In this document: piece by piece, positions 46,068 to 55,398 of the stretch | Layout: the number at the start of each line of letters is the position of its first letter | Position numbering within the stretch: position 1 is the first letter of the stretch | NCBI RefSeq assembly: GCF_030056795.1 | Contig: NZ_JASHKQ010000008.1 | Location: 1-64,000, forward strand | Direction of reading: 5' to 3' | Length of the DNA stretch: 64,000 nt | DNA from: Rhodococcus sp. IEGM 1381 | GTDB lineage: Bacteria > Actinomycetota > Actinomycetes > Mycobacteriales > Mycobacteriaceae | Made by a program: the position numbers and the translations under genes | Notes under the pieces: model-generated | What the model was told of the DNA's origin: nothing | Database searches by the model: none | What the model saw: the letters and a program-made list of their open reading frames with translations, nothing else

Positions 46068-47062
46068 AATCTCGTCGTAGTCCGGCCACCATCGGTGCAC
46101 TGGGCATTGCGATCATCCTGCTGGCCACGATGTCGGTCTTCTTTCTCGACCGGCTCCCGATCATCGGTGCTGGTTCGGTGTACACCGCCGAGTTCAGCGA
46201 GGCCGCAGGCCTCAAGCCCTCCAACGAGGTTCGCATCGCCGGCGTCAAGGTGGGCAAGGTGACCGACGTTCGTCTCGAAGGCGACCGGGTGCTCGTGGAC
46301 TTCACGGTGAAGGACGCCTGGGTCGGCAACGAGTCACGGGCCGCCATCGCGATCAAGACCCTGCTGGGGCAGAAGTATCTGGCGCTCGACCCGAGCGGAC
46401 CGGAGACACTGAGCCCCAAGGACCCGATCCCGCTCGAGCGCACCACGTCTCCGTACGACGTCATCGACGCGTTTTCCGATGCGGCGTCGACCATCAACGA
46501 CATCGACACCGATCAGCTCGCAACCAGTATGCGGACCTTGTCCGAGGCGTTTTCCGAGACACCTGCGAACATCCGTGCCTCGCTCGACGGCGTCACCCGG
46601 TTGTCACAGACCGTGGCCAGCCGCGACGAGGAGCTCAAGAAACTGTTCGAGGCCACCGGTGAGACGTCGAAGGTGCTTGCCGACCGCAACGAGGAGTTCA
46701 ACAAGCTGATCACCGACGCCGGCCCGCTGCTCGAAGAGCTCAACAATCGACAGCAGGCCATTGCACAGCTGCTCACCGGCACTCAGCGAGTGTCTCAGGA
46801 GCTGACCGGTCTGGTTCGCGACAACGAGGCGACCATCAACCCGATGTTGCAGCAGCTCAACGGCGTCATCGACATCCTGCAGCGCAACAACGACAACCTC
46901 GACCGTGCGCTGAAGCTGTACGAACCGTTCATTCGGCTGTACACGAACGTGACCGGCAACGGTCGATGGCTCGATATCGTGCTGGCCAACATCACACCTC
47001 CCGGAGTTCCGTTGATACCTGGCTACCGCCAGCCCTCGCTCGACACGTTGGCGGGGAACTGA
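46064..47062 (+). CDS. mceC: Mce protein MceC
   Basis: A 332-residue Mce protein. Membrane anchor at about 8-28, MCE domain from about 38 (YTAEFSEAAGLKPSNEVRIAGVKVGKV) and helical coil to about 300. Start overlaps mceB by 4 bp; its stop overlaps the mceD ATG by 1 bp. Confidence 0.92.
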   Translation: MKSRRSPATIGALGIAIILLATMSVFFLDRLPIIGAGSVYTAEFSEAAGLKPSNEVRIAGVKVGKVTDVRLEGDRVLVDFTVKDAWVGNESRAAIAIKTLLGQKYLALDPSGPETLSPKDPIPLERTTSPYDVIDAFSDAASTINDIDTDQLATSMRTLSEAFSETPANIRASLDGVTRLSQTVASRDEELKKLFEATGETSKVLADRNEEFNKLITDAGPLLEELNNRQQAIAQLLTGTQRVSQELTGLVRDNEATINPMLQQLNGVIDILQRNNDNLDRALKLYEPFIRLYTNVTGNGRWLDIVLANITPPGVPLIPGYRQPSLDTLAGN

Positions 47063-48342
47063 TGACTGACACGCAGGCAGCACCGAAAAACAAGAACAAG
47101 CTCGCTCTGATCGCCGTCGTCGTGATCGTGGCGCTGGTCCTGGCCGTCGCCGGCTGGTGGTTGTTCACCAGGGCCGGCACGACCAAGATCACCGCGTACT
47201 TCGACAAGTCGATCGGCATCTACTCCGGCTCCGAGGTACGGGTGCTGGGCGTCAAGGTCGGTACGGTCGAGTCCGTCACGCCACTCGGTGACGACGTCGA
47301 GGTCGTCCTTCGCGTCGACCGCGGGGTGGACATCCCGACGGACGCCAAGGCCGTGCAGGTCAGCCCGTCGCTCGTCGCCGATCGCTACGTCCAGCTCTCG
47401 CCCGTCTACACCGGCGGCGACACCATGGCCGACGGCACGACGATCGGTCGCGATCGCACCGCCACACCCGTCGAGGTCGACGAGCTGTACAAGTCCATCA
47501 ACGACCTGTCGACCGCCCTCGGTCCAGACGGTGCGAACAAGGACGGCGCACTCACCGACCTCGTCAACACCGGTGCGGCGAATCTCGACGGCAATGGTGA
47601 AGCATTGGGCGACAGCATCACTGCGCTTTCGGCCGCCGGCCGCACGTTGAGCGACTCGCGCACCGACGTCTTCGACACGATCAAGAACCTGCAGACCTTC
47701 GTCAGTGCCTTGGCCGTCAACGATCAGCAGGTACGCAACTTCAACACTCAGTTGGCCGACCTGACCGGTTTCCTGTCGGGCCAGCGGGAGGATCTGGGAG
47801 CGGCGCTTCAACAGCTCTCTGTCTCGCTCGGCGACGTTGCGACGTTCGTCGCGGACAACCGGACCGAACTGACCGATGCCGCAAACGGTCTCGTGGTTCC
47901 GACTCAGACGCTCGCCGACAATCGCGAGCAGCTGGTGCAAACGCTCACGTTGTTGCCGTTGGCCATCAGCAACCTGGTGAACGCCTACGACGCCGAGTCC
48001 GGCACGCTCGCCTCGCGCGCCAATCTCCAGGATGAGACCCAGGATCCGCTCGGCACCGTCTGCCGGCTCCTCGATCTCGGCAAGCTGGTTCCCGGTGATC
48101 CGCGCTTCGAGGCCCTCGGTGCGCAGATTCAGCCGATCATCGATCAGTGCGCCAACATCACCACCATGATCCAGGCACCGATCGCCGACCAGAACCGGAT
48201 CGTGCTGCCGTTCGGTGTTCTCACCAACGACATCGAGCAGAACGTATCCGTGCCGGGCACCGTGCCGGGCGTGCCGTCGGAGAGACTGGGATCCACCGAC
48301 CAACCCGGTTTCGATCGGTCGATAGTCGGAGGCGGTCAGTGA
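47062..48342 (+). CDS. mceD: Mce protein MceD
   Basis: A 426-residue Mce protein. Anchor helix about 13-33, MCE domain from about 40 (ITAYFDKSIGIYSGSEVRVLGVKVGTV), helical region and a conserved QDPLGTVCRLLDLGKL segment near the C-terminus. Overlaps both neighbours by a single base (TGATG). Confidence 0.92.
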   Translation: MTDTQAAPKNKNKLALIAVVVIVALVLAVAGWWLFTRAGTTKITAYFDKSIGIYSGSEVRVLGVKVGTVESVTPLGDDVEVVLRVDRGVDIPTDAKAVQVSPSLVADRYVQLSPVYTGGDTMADGTTIGRDRTATPVEVDELYKSINDLSTALGPDGANKDGALTDLVNTGAANLDGNGEALGDSITALSAAGRTLSDSRTDVFDTIKNLQTFVSALAVNDQQVRNFNTQLADLTGFLSGQREDLGAALQQLSVSLGDVATFVADNRTELTDAANGLVVPTQTLADNREQLVQTLTLLPLAISNLVNAYDAESGTLASRANLQDETQDPLGTVCRLLDLGKLVPGDPRFEALGAQIQPIIDQCANITTMIQAPIADQNRIVLPFGVLTNDIEQNVSVPGTVPGVPSERLGSTDQPGFDRSIVGGGQ

Positions 48343-49646
48343 TGTTCTCTGCCAACAGGAATCGAGCTCGCGTGAAGCGTACGTTGGTCGTCGGAGCCGG
48401 AGCGTGTGTGGTCGCGCTGTCGGCCGGAGCGTGCTCGTCGGCCGGCATCTACGCCGTACCGCTTCCCGGCGGTGCCGATGTCGGTGACAACCCGTTCAAC
48501 CTGACGGTGCAGTTCGACGACGTGCTCGACCTTGTCCCGCAGTCGACCGTCAAGGTCGACGGTGTGGCAGTAGGGCGAGTCGCGTCGATCTCCGTCCCGA
48601 ACGAGGGGTGGACGGCCGATGTCGACGTCATCCTCAACTCGGAGGTGGACCTGCCTGCCAATGCGATCGCATCGGTGCAGCAGACGAACCTGCTCGGTGA
48701 GAAGTTCGTGCAGCTTTCGGCACCTCCCGGTGACGAGGCAGCAGCGCGGCTGCAGGACGGCGCCACCATCCCGCTCGATCGCACCCGCCACGCGACCGAC
48801 ATCGAGCAGGTACTCGGTGCGCTGTCGCTGCTGCTCAACGGTGGCGGCGTCGGGCAGCTCTCGCCGATCATCAAGGAACTGAGCACGGCGTTCGACGGTC
48901 GCGAAGGCAAGACCAAAGAGCTTCTGCAGCAGGCGAACACGTTGATCGACGGCCTCAACCAGCAGCGTGACGACATCACCCGCGCCATCGATGGTCTCGA
49001 CACTCTCAGCGGCCGCGTCAACACGCAGACCGACAAGATCGACGCAGTGCTGAAGGACCTGCCGATCGCCACCGAGGTTCTCGAGCAGCAGCGTCCGCAG
49101 CTGACCGAGATGCTCGGAGCGCTCGACCGCCTCGGAGCCGTCGGCACCGACGTCATCGACCGTTCCAAGGACGATCTGATCGCGGACCTGCGGGCCCTAC
49201 GCCCGACGCTCCAGGCCTTGGCAGATTCTGCGGACGACGTGGTGACTTCGCTATCGGTTATTCCCACGCTGCCCTTCGCCGACGGCACCGAGAAGGTCAT
49301 CGAGGGCAACTCCGCCAACCTGTTCCTTTCACTCGACCTGTCGATCGGAACTGCCCTGCGCAACTTCGGCGTCGGTGAAGGCGATCCGGTCTACGTCCAG
49401 CCCAAGTACGGCAACACGCTGCCGGTGGTCGACCCGTCGAATCCGTACTACAACGGAAACGGACCTCGGCCGGGTTGGCCGACGATCTCACTGCTGCCGT
49501 TGCCGCCGATCATCCCGTCACCGGTTCCCGGCCCGGGTGCACCTGCGAACGAGCAGGCAGCCGCAGCCGCAGCCGCCGCGCCCGCGCCGTTCGATCCGTT
49601 GGCACCGTTGAACGATCTGCTCGAGCGATTCGGAGTTGGACAGTGA
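48342..49646 (+). CDS. mceE: Mce lipoprotein MceE
   Basis: A 434-residue Mce lipoprotein (LprK type). Signal peptide with lipobox SAGAC, Cys31 modified. MCE domain (LTVQFDDVLDLVPQSTVKVDGVAVGRV), helical part and a C-terminal Pro/Ala-rich tail. ATG 48342 is chosen; a GTG 30 bp downstream is an alternative. Confidence 0.92.
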   Translation: MFSANRNRARVKRTLVVGAGACVVALSAGACSSAGIYAVPLPGGADVGDNPFNLTVQFDDVLDLVPQSTVKVDGVAVGRVASISVPNEGWTADVDVILNSEVDLPANAIASVQQTNLLGEKFVQLSAPPGDEAAARLQDGATIPLDRTRHATDIEQVLGALSLLLNGGGVGQLSPIIKELSTAFDGREGKTKELLQQANTLIDGLNQQRDDITRAIDGLDTLSGRVNTQTDKIDAVLKDLPIATEVLEQQRPQLTEMLGALDRLGAVGTDVIDRSKDDLIADLRALRPTLQALADSADDVVTSLSVIPTLPFADGTEKVIEGNSANLFLSLDLSIGTALRNFGVGEGDPVYVQPKYGNTLPVVDPSNPYYNGNGPRPGWPTISLLPLPPIIPSPVPGPGAPANEQAAAAAAAAPAPFDPLAPLNDLLERFGVGQ

Positions 49647-50890
49647 GATCGAAACTTGTTCGCTTTCAGTTGGTCGCGTTCGTCGTGGTCGCCGTCCTGG
49701 GGTTGATCTATGTCGGCGGTAAGTACGTGCGGCTGGACAACATGCTCGGCTTCGGGCAGTACCAGGTCGATCTGAACCTCGCCGATTCCGGTGGCATCTT
49801 CTCCAACGCCGAGGTCACCTACCGAGGTGTTCCGGTGGGAACCGTCGGAAATCTGGAACTGACACAGGACGGCGTCCGGGTCGCGCTCATGCTCGACAAC
49901 GGTGGGCCCGACATCCCGGCCGGCACCAAGGCCGTCGTGGCCAACCGGTCTGCGATCGGTGAGCAGTACGTCGACTTGCAGCCCGAGACCGATCAGGGCC
50001 CGTTCCTGGTCGACGGTTCGCAGATCGCGCAGGCCGACACCACCACGCCCGTGCCGGTGGAGGATGTCCTCGCCAACACGAACACGCTGGTCCGGTCGGT
50101 GCCTCTCGACACGCTCACGCGGGTCGTCAACGAGCTCGGTGTTGCATTCGACGGTAAGGGCACAGATCTTGCGTCTCTCGTCGATTCGCTCGGGAACATC
50201 TCCGAGGCAGGCAACGAGGCGCTGCCGCAGACGCTTGCGCTGGTACGCGACGCGGTGCCGGTGCTCAACACGCAGTCCGAGCAATCGGATCTGATTCGTG
50301 AGTTCAGCACCAGCTTGGATGAGGTGACGGCTCAGTTGAAGTCCAGCGATCCCGACATCCGCCGCCTGATCGATACCGGTACCGCGGCGGGCGATCAGCT
50401 CGGTGGGCTCATCACCGATGCCGGTCCGGCGCTGACCACCGATATCAACAACCTTGCGCTGGTTGCGGCTCAGGCCCAACCGCGGTACGTCGCGCTTCGT
50501 CCGTTCCTGACGTTCCTGCCTGCCCTCGGTGCGGGCATCTCCACTATCGTTCCGGGCGACGGCACGATCCATCAGGGTCTGCTGCTCGAGGTCAACAACC
50601 CGCCGCCCTGCACGGTGGGCTACGAGGGCAGTCAGGCGATCCTCGACGAGGAGAAGCGGAAGAACCCGAACTTCGATCCGACTCGGGAGAACTACCCCCT
50701 GAACCTCGACGCGAACTGCGCTACACCGCAGGGCAGCGTGACGGGTGTACGTAGCGCGAACCGCATCGTGTTCGCCGATCCGGACGTGCCGCAGCCGTGG
50801 GACCTCAAGCCCAAGGTCGATCCGGAGAAGCTCAACCTCAACCCCATCGCCACCCAGTTGGCACCGCTGATCGGCGTCACGCCGAAGTAG
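49643..50890 (+). CDS. mceF: Mce protein MceF
   Basis: A 415-residue Mce protein. Anchor helix about 5-26, MCE domain (VDLNLADSGGIFSNAEVTYRGVPVGTV), helical section and a C-terminal conserved VNNPPPCTVGYEG segment. GTG 49643 overlaps the mceE stop by 4 bp (GTGA). The Mce-associated genes follow after 75 bp. Confidence 0.92.
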   Translation: MRSKLVRFQLVAFVVVAVLGLIYVGGKYVRLDNMLGFGQYQVDLNLADSGGIFSNAEVTYRGVPVGTVGNLELTQDGVRVALMLDNGGPDIPAGTKAVVANRSAIGEQYVDLQPETDQGPFLVDGSQIAQADTTTPVPVEDVLANTNTLVRSVPLDTLTRVVNELGVAFDGKGTDLASLVDSLGNISEAGNEALPQTLALVRDAVPVLNTQSEQSDLIREFSTSLDEVTAQLKSSDPDIRRLIDTGTAAGDQLGGLITDAGPALTTDINNLALVAAQAQPRYVALRPFLTFLPALGAGISTIVPGDGTIHQGLLLEVNNPPPCTVGYEGSQAILDEEKRKNPNFDPTRENYPLNLDANCATPQGSVTGVRSANRIVFADPDVPQPWDLKPKVDPEKLNLNPIATQLAPLIGVTPK

Positions 50891-50965
50891 TGGAATCGGT
50901 GGAACTGCTGCTCAGCACTATCGTCGGTCCGAGAGTGGTTCGGCCGGATATTACCGAGTAGTAGG

Positions 50966-51652
50966 GTGGAAAGTGTGAACTCGAGCACCGAAGCCCTGGA
51001 GTCCCCAGCGACTCCAGGGCGCAACAAGACCGCGAAAATCCTGTTGGCCGTCGTCACGGTGATAGCCGTTGCCGCTCTCGCAGCGGCAGTGTTCTTCGGG
51101 TACGGCTGGGGCAGCGCGCTACTGAGCCAGAAGCCCACTGCGGACACCAGGGACGCGGCGCTCACCGGAGCTCAGCAGGCCGCCGTCAACCTCAACACGG
51201 TCGACGCGGCAGCTATCGATCAGTCGTTCGACAACATGAAGTCGTCCATCACCGGCGACCTGATGCTCAACGACCTCGAGCAGACGCGCTCGGGCATCAC
51301 CGATCAGGTTCGTCAGTCCGGTGCCAAGAGCGAGGCCGAGGTGTTGCACGGCACGCTGACGGAGCTGAGCACGGACGAGAACACTGCCACCGCTCTGGTG
51401 GTCATCGCGACAACCACCACCTGGCCCGATCGCGTCGAGCGAAGCAAGCTGACGATGCGTCTGGCCATGGAGGAGGTCGACGGGGTGTGGAGGACCAACA
51501 AGGTCGACCCCATCGGTTCACGGATCTCGCTCGACAATCCCGCCACCAACCCCGTCATCCCGACCGAACCGGGCGGCCCCGCCGACCCGAATGCGGCCGA
51601 CCCCAGTGCGGAAGCGACGCCGGCTCCCCAGCCGGACACCGGCGGCAACTGA
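50966..51652 (+). CDS. Mce-associated membrane protein
   Basis: A 228-residue protein. A cytoplasmic N-terminus is followed by one membrane helix (about 25-48), an extracytoplasmic domain of NTF2-like character (about 60-185) and an Asp/Pro/Ala tail. Such Mas proteins commonly follow mce genes and stabilise the complex. Start GTG 50966 or 50975. No strong hairpin separates it from mceF. Confidence 0.78.
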   Translation: MESVNSSTEALESPATPGRNKTAKILLAVVTVIAVAALAAAVFFGYGWGSALLSQKPTADTRDAALTGAQQAAVNLNTVDAAAIDQSFDNMKSSITGDLMLNDLEQTRSGITDQVRQSGAKSEAEVLHGTLTELSTDENTATALVVIATTTTWPDRVERSKLTMRLAMEEVDGVWRTNKVDPIGSRISLDNPATNPVIPTEPGGPADPNAADPSAEATPAPQPDTGGN

Positions 51653-51710
51653 GATACCCGGCAGTGGTGCTTTCCGTCTGTACCGAAGTGAGTTTCGAAG
51701 GAGTTCTGTA

Positions 51711-52523
51711 GTGCCTCCCCAGCGTCGCAAGATCGTTCCACCCACCACCACCAGCAAAGTTCGCCGCAAGGTGGCCGGCACCGGGAAGCCGACTGCTGCC
51801 AGCTCCGACACGGATTCGACGGGTGCCGAGGGGTCCGCTGCGACCGAGACGCCGGCGATCACCACGACGCCGCCCACCGAGCCTGTGGCCGACAAGCCTG
51901 CGCTCGACAAGCCTGCTGTCGGCAAGCCTGTGATCGGCAAGCCTGTGCTCGACAAGCCTGCTGTCGGCAAGCCTGTGCTCGACAAGCCCGCTCCCGATTC
52001 CGCGTCGACCGACTCGTCCGCCGCGTCGGCGTCGGGGATCGGCTACAAGCACGTGATCGTCGTTGCGGTCATTGCAGTCGTGCTCGGCGCGTTTGCTGCC
52101 ATTGCCGCGTTCAAGCCGTTCGCCACGATCGACAATGCGGCCTGGGTGGATTCCGCGGCGACTCAGGAAGTCACCTCGGCCGCGACCGATGCGCTGCAGA
52201 CGCTGTACACGTACAAGGCCGCCACGATCGATGCCGATTTCGATGCCGCACGTGCGGTGCTCAATCAGTCGATGCTCGACGAGTTCAACTCCACCGCCGA
52301 CACCACCAAATCTGCTGTGGTGCAGACGGATACGGGAACCGAAGCCATGGTCACCGATATCGGAGTCTCGCGGCTGGAGGACGGCATGGCGGAACTGATC
52401 GCCAACGTGAACATCAGCGCCACGCAGAACGGTGTCGCCTCGGGCAGTGCCGAGGGCCCGTTGACGGTGAACATGGAGAAGGTCGACGGCACCTGGAAGC
52501 TGTCGGCCATCGACGATCAGTAG
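51711..52523 (+). CDS. Mce-associated membrane protein with Lys-Pro repeats
   Basis: A 270-residue protein. A long disordered N-terminus contains about seven degenerate DKPAV/GKPVL pentapeptide repeats (about 60-95). One membrane helix (about 112-134) and an extracytoplasmic domain similar in plan to the previous gene's follow. GTG 51711 is preceded by GGAG with seven bases between. The Lys/Pro repeat faces the cytoplasm. Confidence 0.78.
   Translation: MPPQRRKIVPPTTTSKVRRKVAGTGKPTAASSDTDSTGAEGSAATETPAITTTPPTEPVADKPALDKPAVGKPVIGKPVLDKPAVGKPVLDKPAPDSASTDSSAASASGIGYKHVIVVAVIAVVLGAFAAIAAFKPFATIDNAAWVDSAATQEVTSAATDALQTLYTYKAATIDADFDAARAVLNQSMLDEFNSTADTTKSAVVQTDTGTEAMVTDIGVSRLEDGMAELIANVNISATQNGVASGSAEGPLTVNMEKVDGTWKLSAIDDQ
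51888..51992 (+). repeat. 15-bp tandem repeats encoding DKPAV/GKPVL units
   Basis: About seven near-identical 15-base units of the form GACAAGCCTGCTGTC / GGCAAGCCTGTGCTC, alternating. They encode the Lys-Pro repeat of the Mce-associated protein. Near-identity suggests recent expansion or slippage. Confidence 0.8.
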
Positions 52524-52546
52524 TAGCCCAGCCAGCACTCGATCCG

Positions 52547-52587
52547 GCCCCGTTCGACGCAGACGCCCTGCTCGGACGGGGCTTTTT
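52547..52587 (+). terminator. Terminator of the mce operon
   Basis: GCCCCGTTCGA pairs with TCGGACGGGGC (one G-T pair), 14-base loop, then TTTTT. A clear intrinsic terminator. The remaining 150 bp to the next gene show no further feature I can name. Confidence 0.85.
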
Positions 52588-52735
52588 CGTGTGCTTTTCG
52601 GACATCTGTGACCCGCCTGCCACCGAGTTACCATCGCGATTGCGTCCTGGCTTGGGACGAGCCCTGGTTGTTCGGGACAACCATTCTCAGCTCGACAGCC
52701 AGGGGTGGATCCGATGAAAACGGAGCGTGCTGGTC

Positions 52736-55312
52736 ATGACTGACACAACTATCGAATATTCCGTGCTGGAATCCAGGTCCGGTCGATCGGGCTTTGCCGA
52801 GCACGTCAACCCCGAGCTGTATCGGCTGTTGTCTGCGCTGAATCTGGATCGAGAGTACGTCCGGGGCGACGGGACCGTCTTGTTCGACTCGTCGGGCCGA
52901 CGTTATCTCGACTTCGCGGGGGCGTACGGTGCCCTTCCGTTCGGGCACGGTCCGACGCCGATTTGGCAGGCGGTCAACGACGTTCGCTGCAGCGGGGAGG
53001 CGATTTTCGTGCAGCCGTCGGTGCTGAGCGCGGCCGGTGAACTGGCAGATCGGTTGGGGCGCATCGCACCCGACGGATTGACGCGAGCGACGTTCGTCAA
53101 CAGTGGTACCGAGGCGACCGAGGTGGCGCTCAAGATCGCGCGAGCACACACCGGCCGGCTGGGTGTGTTGACCACCGGTAACAGTTTCCACGGCAAGACT
53201 CTCGGCGCTCTGTCTGCGACGGGAAACATCAAGTACCAGAGCGGTTTCGGTGCGCCGGTCGAGGGATTCGATCACATCGAGTTCGGTGATTCGGACGCGC
53301 TCGACGCGGCCCTGGCGGCGGCACCCGGGCACTACGCGGTATTTCTGGTGGAGCCGATTCAGGGTGAGGGCGGAGTGGTGTGTCCCCCCGATGGGTACCT
53401 GCGCCGCGTGCGGGAGATCTGTGATCGGCACGGGGTGCTGATGGCTCTCGACGAGGTGCAGACCGGGCTCGGCCGGACCGGCAGGATGTTCGCGGCGGAG
53501 CACGAGGGTGTGGTGCCGGACATTCTGACCGTCGCCAAGGCGCTCGGTGGCGGCATCGTGCCGGTGGGTGCGGTGTTGTGTGCGCCGAGGCTCGTGAACG
53601 AGAGTTTCGCGCTGCGCCACACGTCGACCTTCGCGGGGAACGCGTTGGCTGCACGGGTGGGTGTCGCGGTTCTCGACGAGTTGACTCGGGACGATTGCGC
53701 GGTGGTGGAGAATGCTGCCGTTCTCGGTCGGCAGTTGAAGAACGATCTGAGCGCGCTGGCCGAGAAGTATCCGTCGGTGGTCACCGAGGTGCGCGGTCGC
53801 GGACTGTTGCTGGGCATGGAACTCACCGCGGACGTGAACTTCGTCGGGCGCCAGTCGTTGCTGGGATCGATTGCCGATCAACACAATCTGGCGGTGGTGA
53901 TCTGCTCGTACCTGCTCAACGTCGAGGGGATTCGAGTGGCTCCGACTCTGTTCGGTAACAGGGTGATTCGGATCGAGCCGCCGCTGACGGTCTCGGCGGT
54001 GCAGTGCTCGCGTCTGGTCGCAGCAATGGATCGGGCCTTGGGTTGTGCGGCGGTGGGGGACATGGACGGATTGTTCGGGCATCTGTTGGGCCGTCCCACC
54101 GTCGCCACTCCGCCCGCACTCGCGGCGTTGCGCCCGGGTCGGACGCCCGATATCGCTGTGCGGCCGACCGATCGACGCTTCGCGTTCATCGCGCATCCTC
54201 TCGATCTCGGGTTCTTCGCGGCGTTCGATCCGGCACTCGAGGTGTTCGACCACGGCGAGCGGCAGGATCTGCTCGAGCGGTTCGCGGCGTCGACGTCCGA
54301 GCTCGAACCCGCGTCGTTCGTCATCGGCAGTGGCCGGGTCGTCGGGGGAGGGGGCGCGACGGCACACGGTGACCTGATCGGGCTGCCCTACACCTCGGAG
54401 CAGTTGCTGCATCTGCCGACCGAGCAGGCGCTGCGGGTGGTGGGCGGTGCCGTCGAACTCGCGATCTCGCGCGGTGCGACGGTAATCGGGTTGGGCGGCT
54501 ATTCCTCGGTGATCACCGGGAACGGGTTGGGTCTCGGTGCAACGTCTCGGCCGATCACCACCGGCAACACGTTCACCGCCGCGGCGAGTCTGCGAGCTGT
54601 TCGACGCGTGTGCCGCGAACGCGGAATCGACGTCGCGCAGGCCAGGGTGACGATTCTCGGTGCTGCCGGGGCCATCGGGCGGACGATCGGCAAGCAGTTG
54701 GCCGGCGAGGTCGGCAGTATCGCTCTGGTCGGTCGGCAGGGTGAGAGCTCGGTCATCGCGCCGAAGTTGTGGGCGGCGGCGCAGGAGATGGTGGCGTGTG
54801 CGACGGCCGGATGCGGCTCGGGGTATCTCGCCGGTGCTGCGCTCGAGGTGCATGGTGACGTGGATGATCTGATCAGGTCACGCCACCTCGAGTTCTTCAC
54901 CGATCCCGTTGCTGCGGTGAAGGATTCGTTGATCGTGATTGCGGCCACGTCGGCACCGCACGCACTGATCGACCCGACCGATCTGATGGACGGCGCCATC
55001 GTCTGCGATGTTGCGCAGCCGCCGAATATCGGCCGCGATGTGCGGGGTGAGCGGCCGGACGTGACGGTGTTCGACGGCGGCATCGTGCGGGTGCCATCGG
55101 GTTCGGATTTCGGTTTGACCTACGGGTTGGCTCCGGGCCTGACGTATGCCTGCATGGCCGAGACGATGCTGATCGCGTTGTCGGGTGAGTTCGATCTCCG
55201 CAGCATCGGCACCACTCTGGACGGAGACAGCGTCGAACGGTTGGGAGAGCTGGCCGACGTCCACGGTTTCGCGCTCGCCGAGGCCACCCGATGGCGCGAG
55301 GGCAGTCAGTAG
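52736..55312 (+). CDS. Class III aminotransferase fused to acyl-ACP-reductase-like dehydrogenase
   Basis: An 858-residue two-domain enzyme. Residues 1-440 are a class III PLP aminotransferase (FVNSGTEATEVALKIAR; LDEVQTGLGRTG; PLP Lys268 in TVAKALGGG). Residues 475-858 resemble the acyl-ACP reductase/predicted amino-acid dehydrogenase family (FIAHPLDLGFF; GLGGYSSVITGNG; TTGNTFTA; nucleotide motif ILGAAGAIG near 640; ACMAETMLIAL with Cys805). The plausible reaction is reduction of an acyl thioester to aldehyde followed by transamination to an amine. ATG 52736 has GGAG ten bases upstream; GTG 52727 is an alternative. Confidence 0.82.
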   Translation: MTDTTIEYSVLESRSGRSGFAEHVNPELYRLLSALNLDREYVRGDGTVLFDSSGRRYLDFAGAYGALPFGHGPTPIWQAVNDVRCSGEAIFVQPSVLSAAGELADRLGRIAPDGLTRATFVNSGTEATEVALKIARAHTGRLGVLTTGNSFHGKTLGALSATGNIKYQSGFGAPVEGFDHIEFGDSDALDAALAAAPGHYAVFLVEPIQGEGGVVCPPDGYLRRVREICDRHGVLMALDEVQTGLGRTGRMFAAEHEGVVPDILTVAKALGGGIVPVGAVLCAPRLVNESFALRHTSTFAGNALAARVGVAVLDELTRDDCAVVENAAVLGRQLKNDLSALAEKYPSVVTEVRGRGLLLGMELTADVNFVGRQSLLGSIADQHNLAVVICSYLLNVEGIRVAPTLFGNRVIRIEPPLTVSAVQCSRLVAAMDRALGCAAVGDMDGLFGHLLGRPTVATPPALAALRPGRTPDIAVRPTDRRFAFIAHPLDLGFFAAFDPALEVFDHGERQDLLERFAASTSELEPASFVIGSGRVVGGGGATAHGDLIGLPYTSEQLLHLPTEQALRVVGGAVELAISRGATVIGLGGYSSVITGNGLGLGATSRPITTGNTFTAAASLRAVRRVCRERGIDVAQARVTILGAAGAIGRTIGKQLAGEVGSIALVGRQGESSVIAPKLWAAAQEMVACATAGCGSGYLAGAALEVHGDVDDLIRSRHLEFFTDPVAAVKDSLIVIAATSAPHALIDPTDLMDGAIVCDVAQPPNIGRDVRGERPDVTVFDGGIVRVPSGSDFGLTYGLAPGLTYACMAETMLIALSGEFDLRSIGTTLDGDSVERLGELADVHGFALAEATRWREGSQ

Positions 55313-55398
55313 TCGGCTCGGTCAGTAGTCGGCTGGGGCCGGAGTTCCCGGAAGTTCGTGGACTCCGGCCCCGTCCTGCCCGGCCCCGTCCTGCCCGG
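55305..55398. repeat. Two tandem duplications after the aminotransferase gene
   Basis: GTCAGTAGTCGGCTCG (55305-55320), containing the aminotransferase stop TAG, is repeated with one change at 55321-55336. CCCCGTCCTGCCCGG is repeated exactly at 55369-55383 and 55384-55398. Both lie at or beyond the converging 3' ends. Confidence 0.85.

Noticed and set aside
52628-54853. A 741-codon open frame antisense to the aminotransferase fusion
   Set aside because: Composition is that of a frame shadow (Arg/Asp/Gln rich, no domain), and the sense strand encodes clear catalytic motifs.
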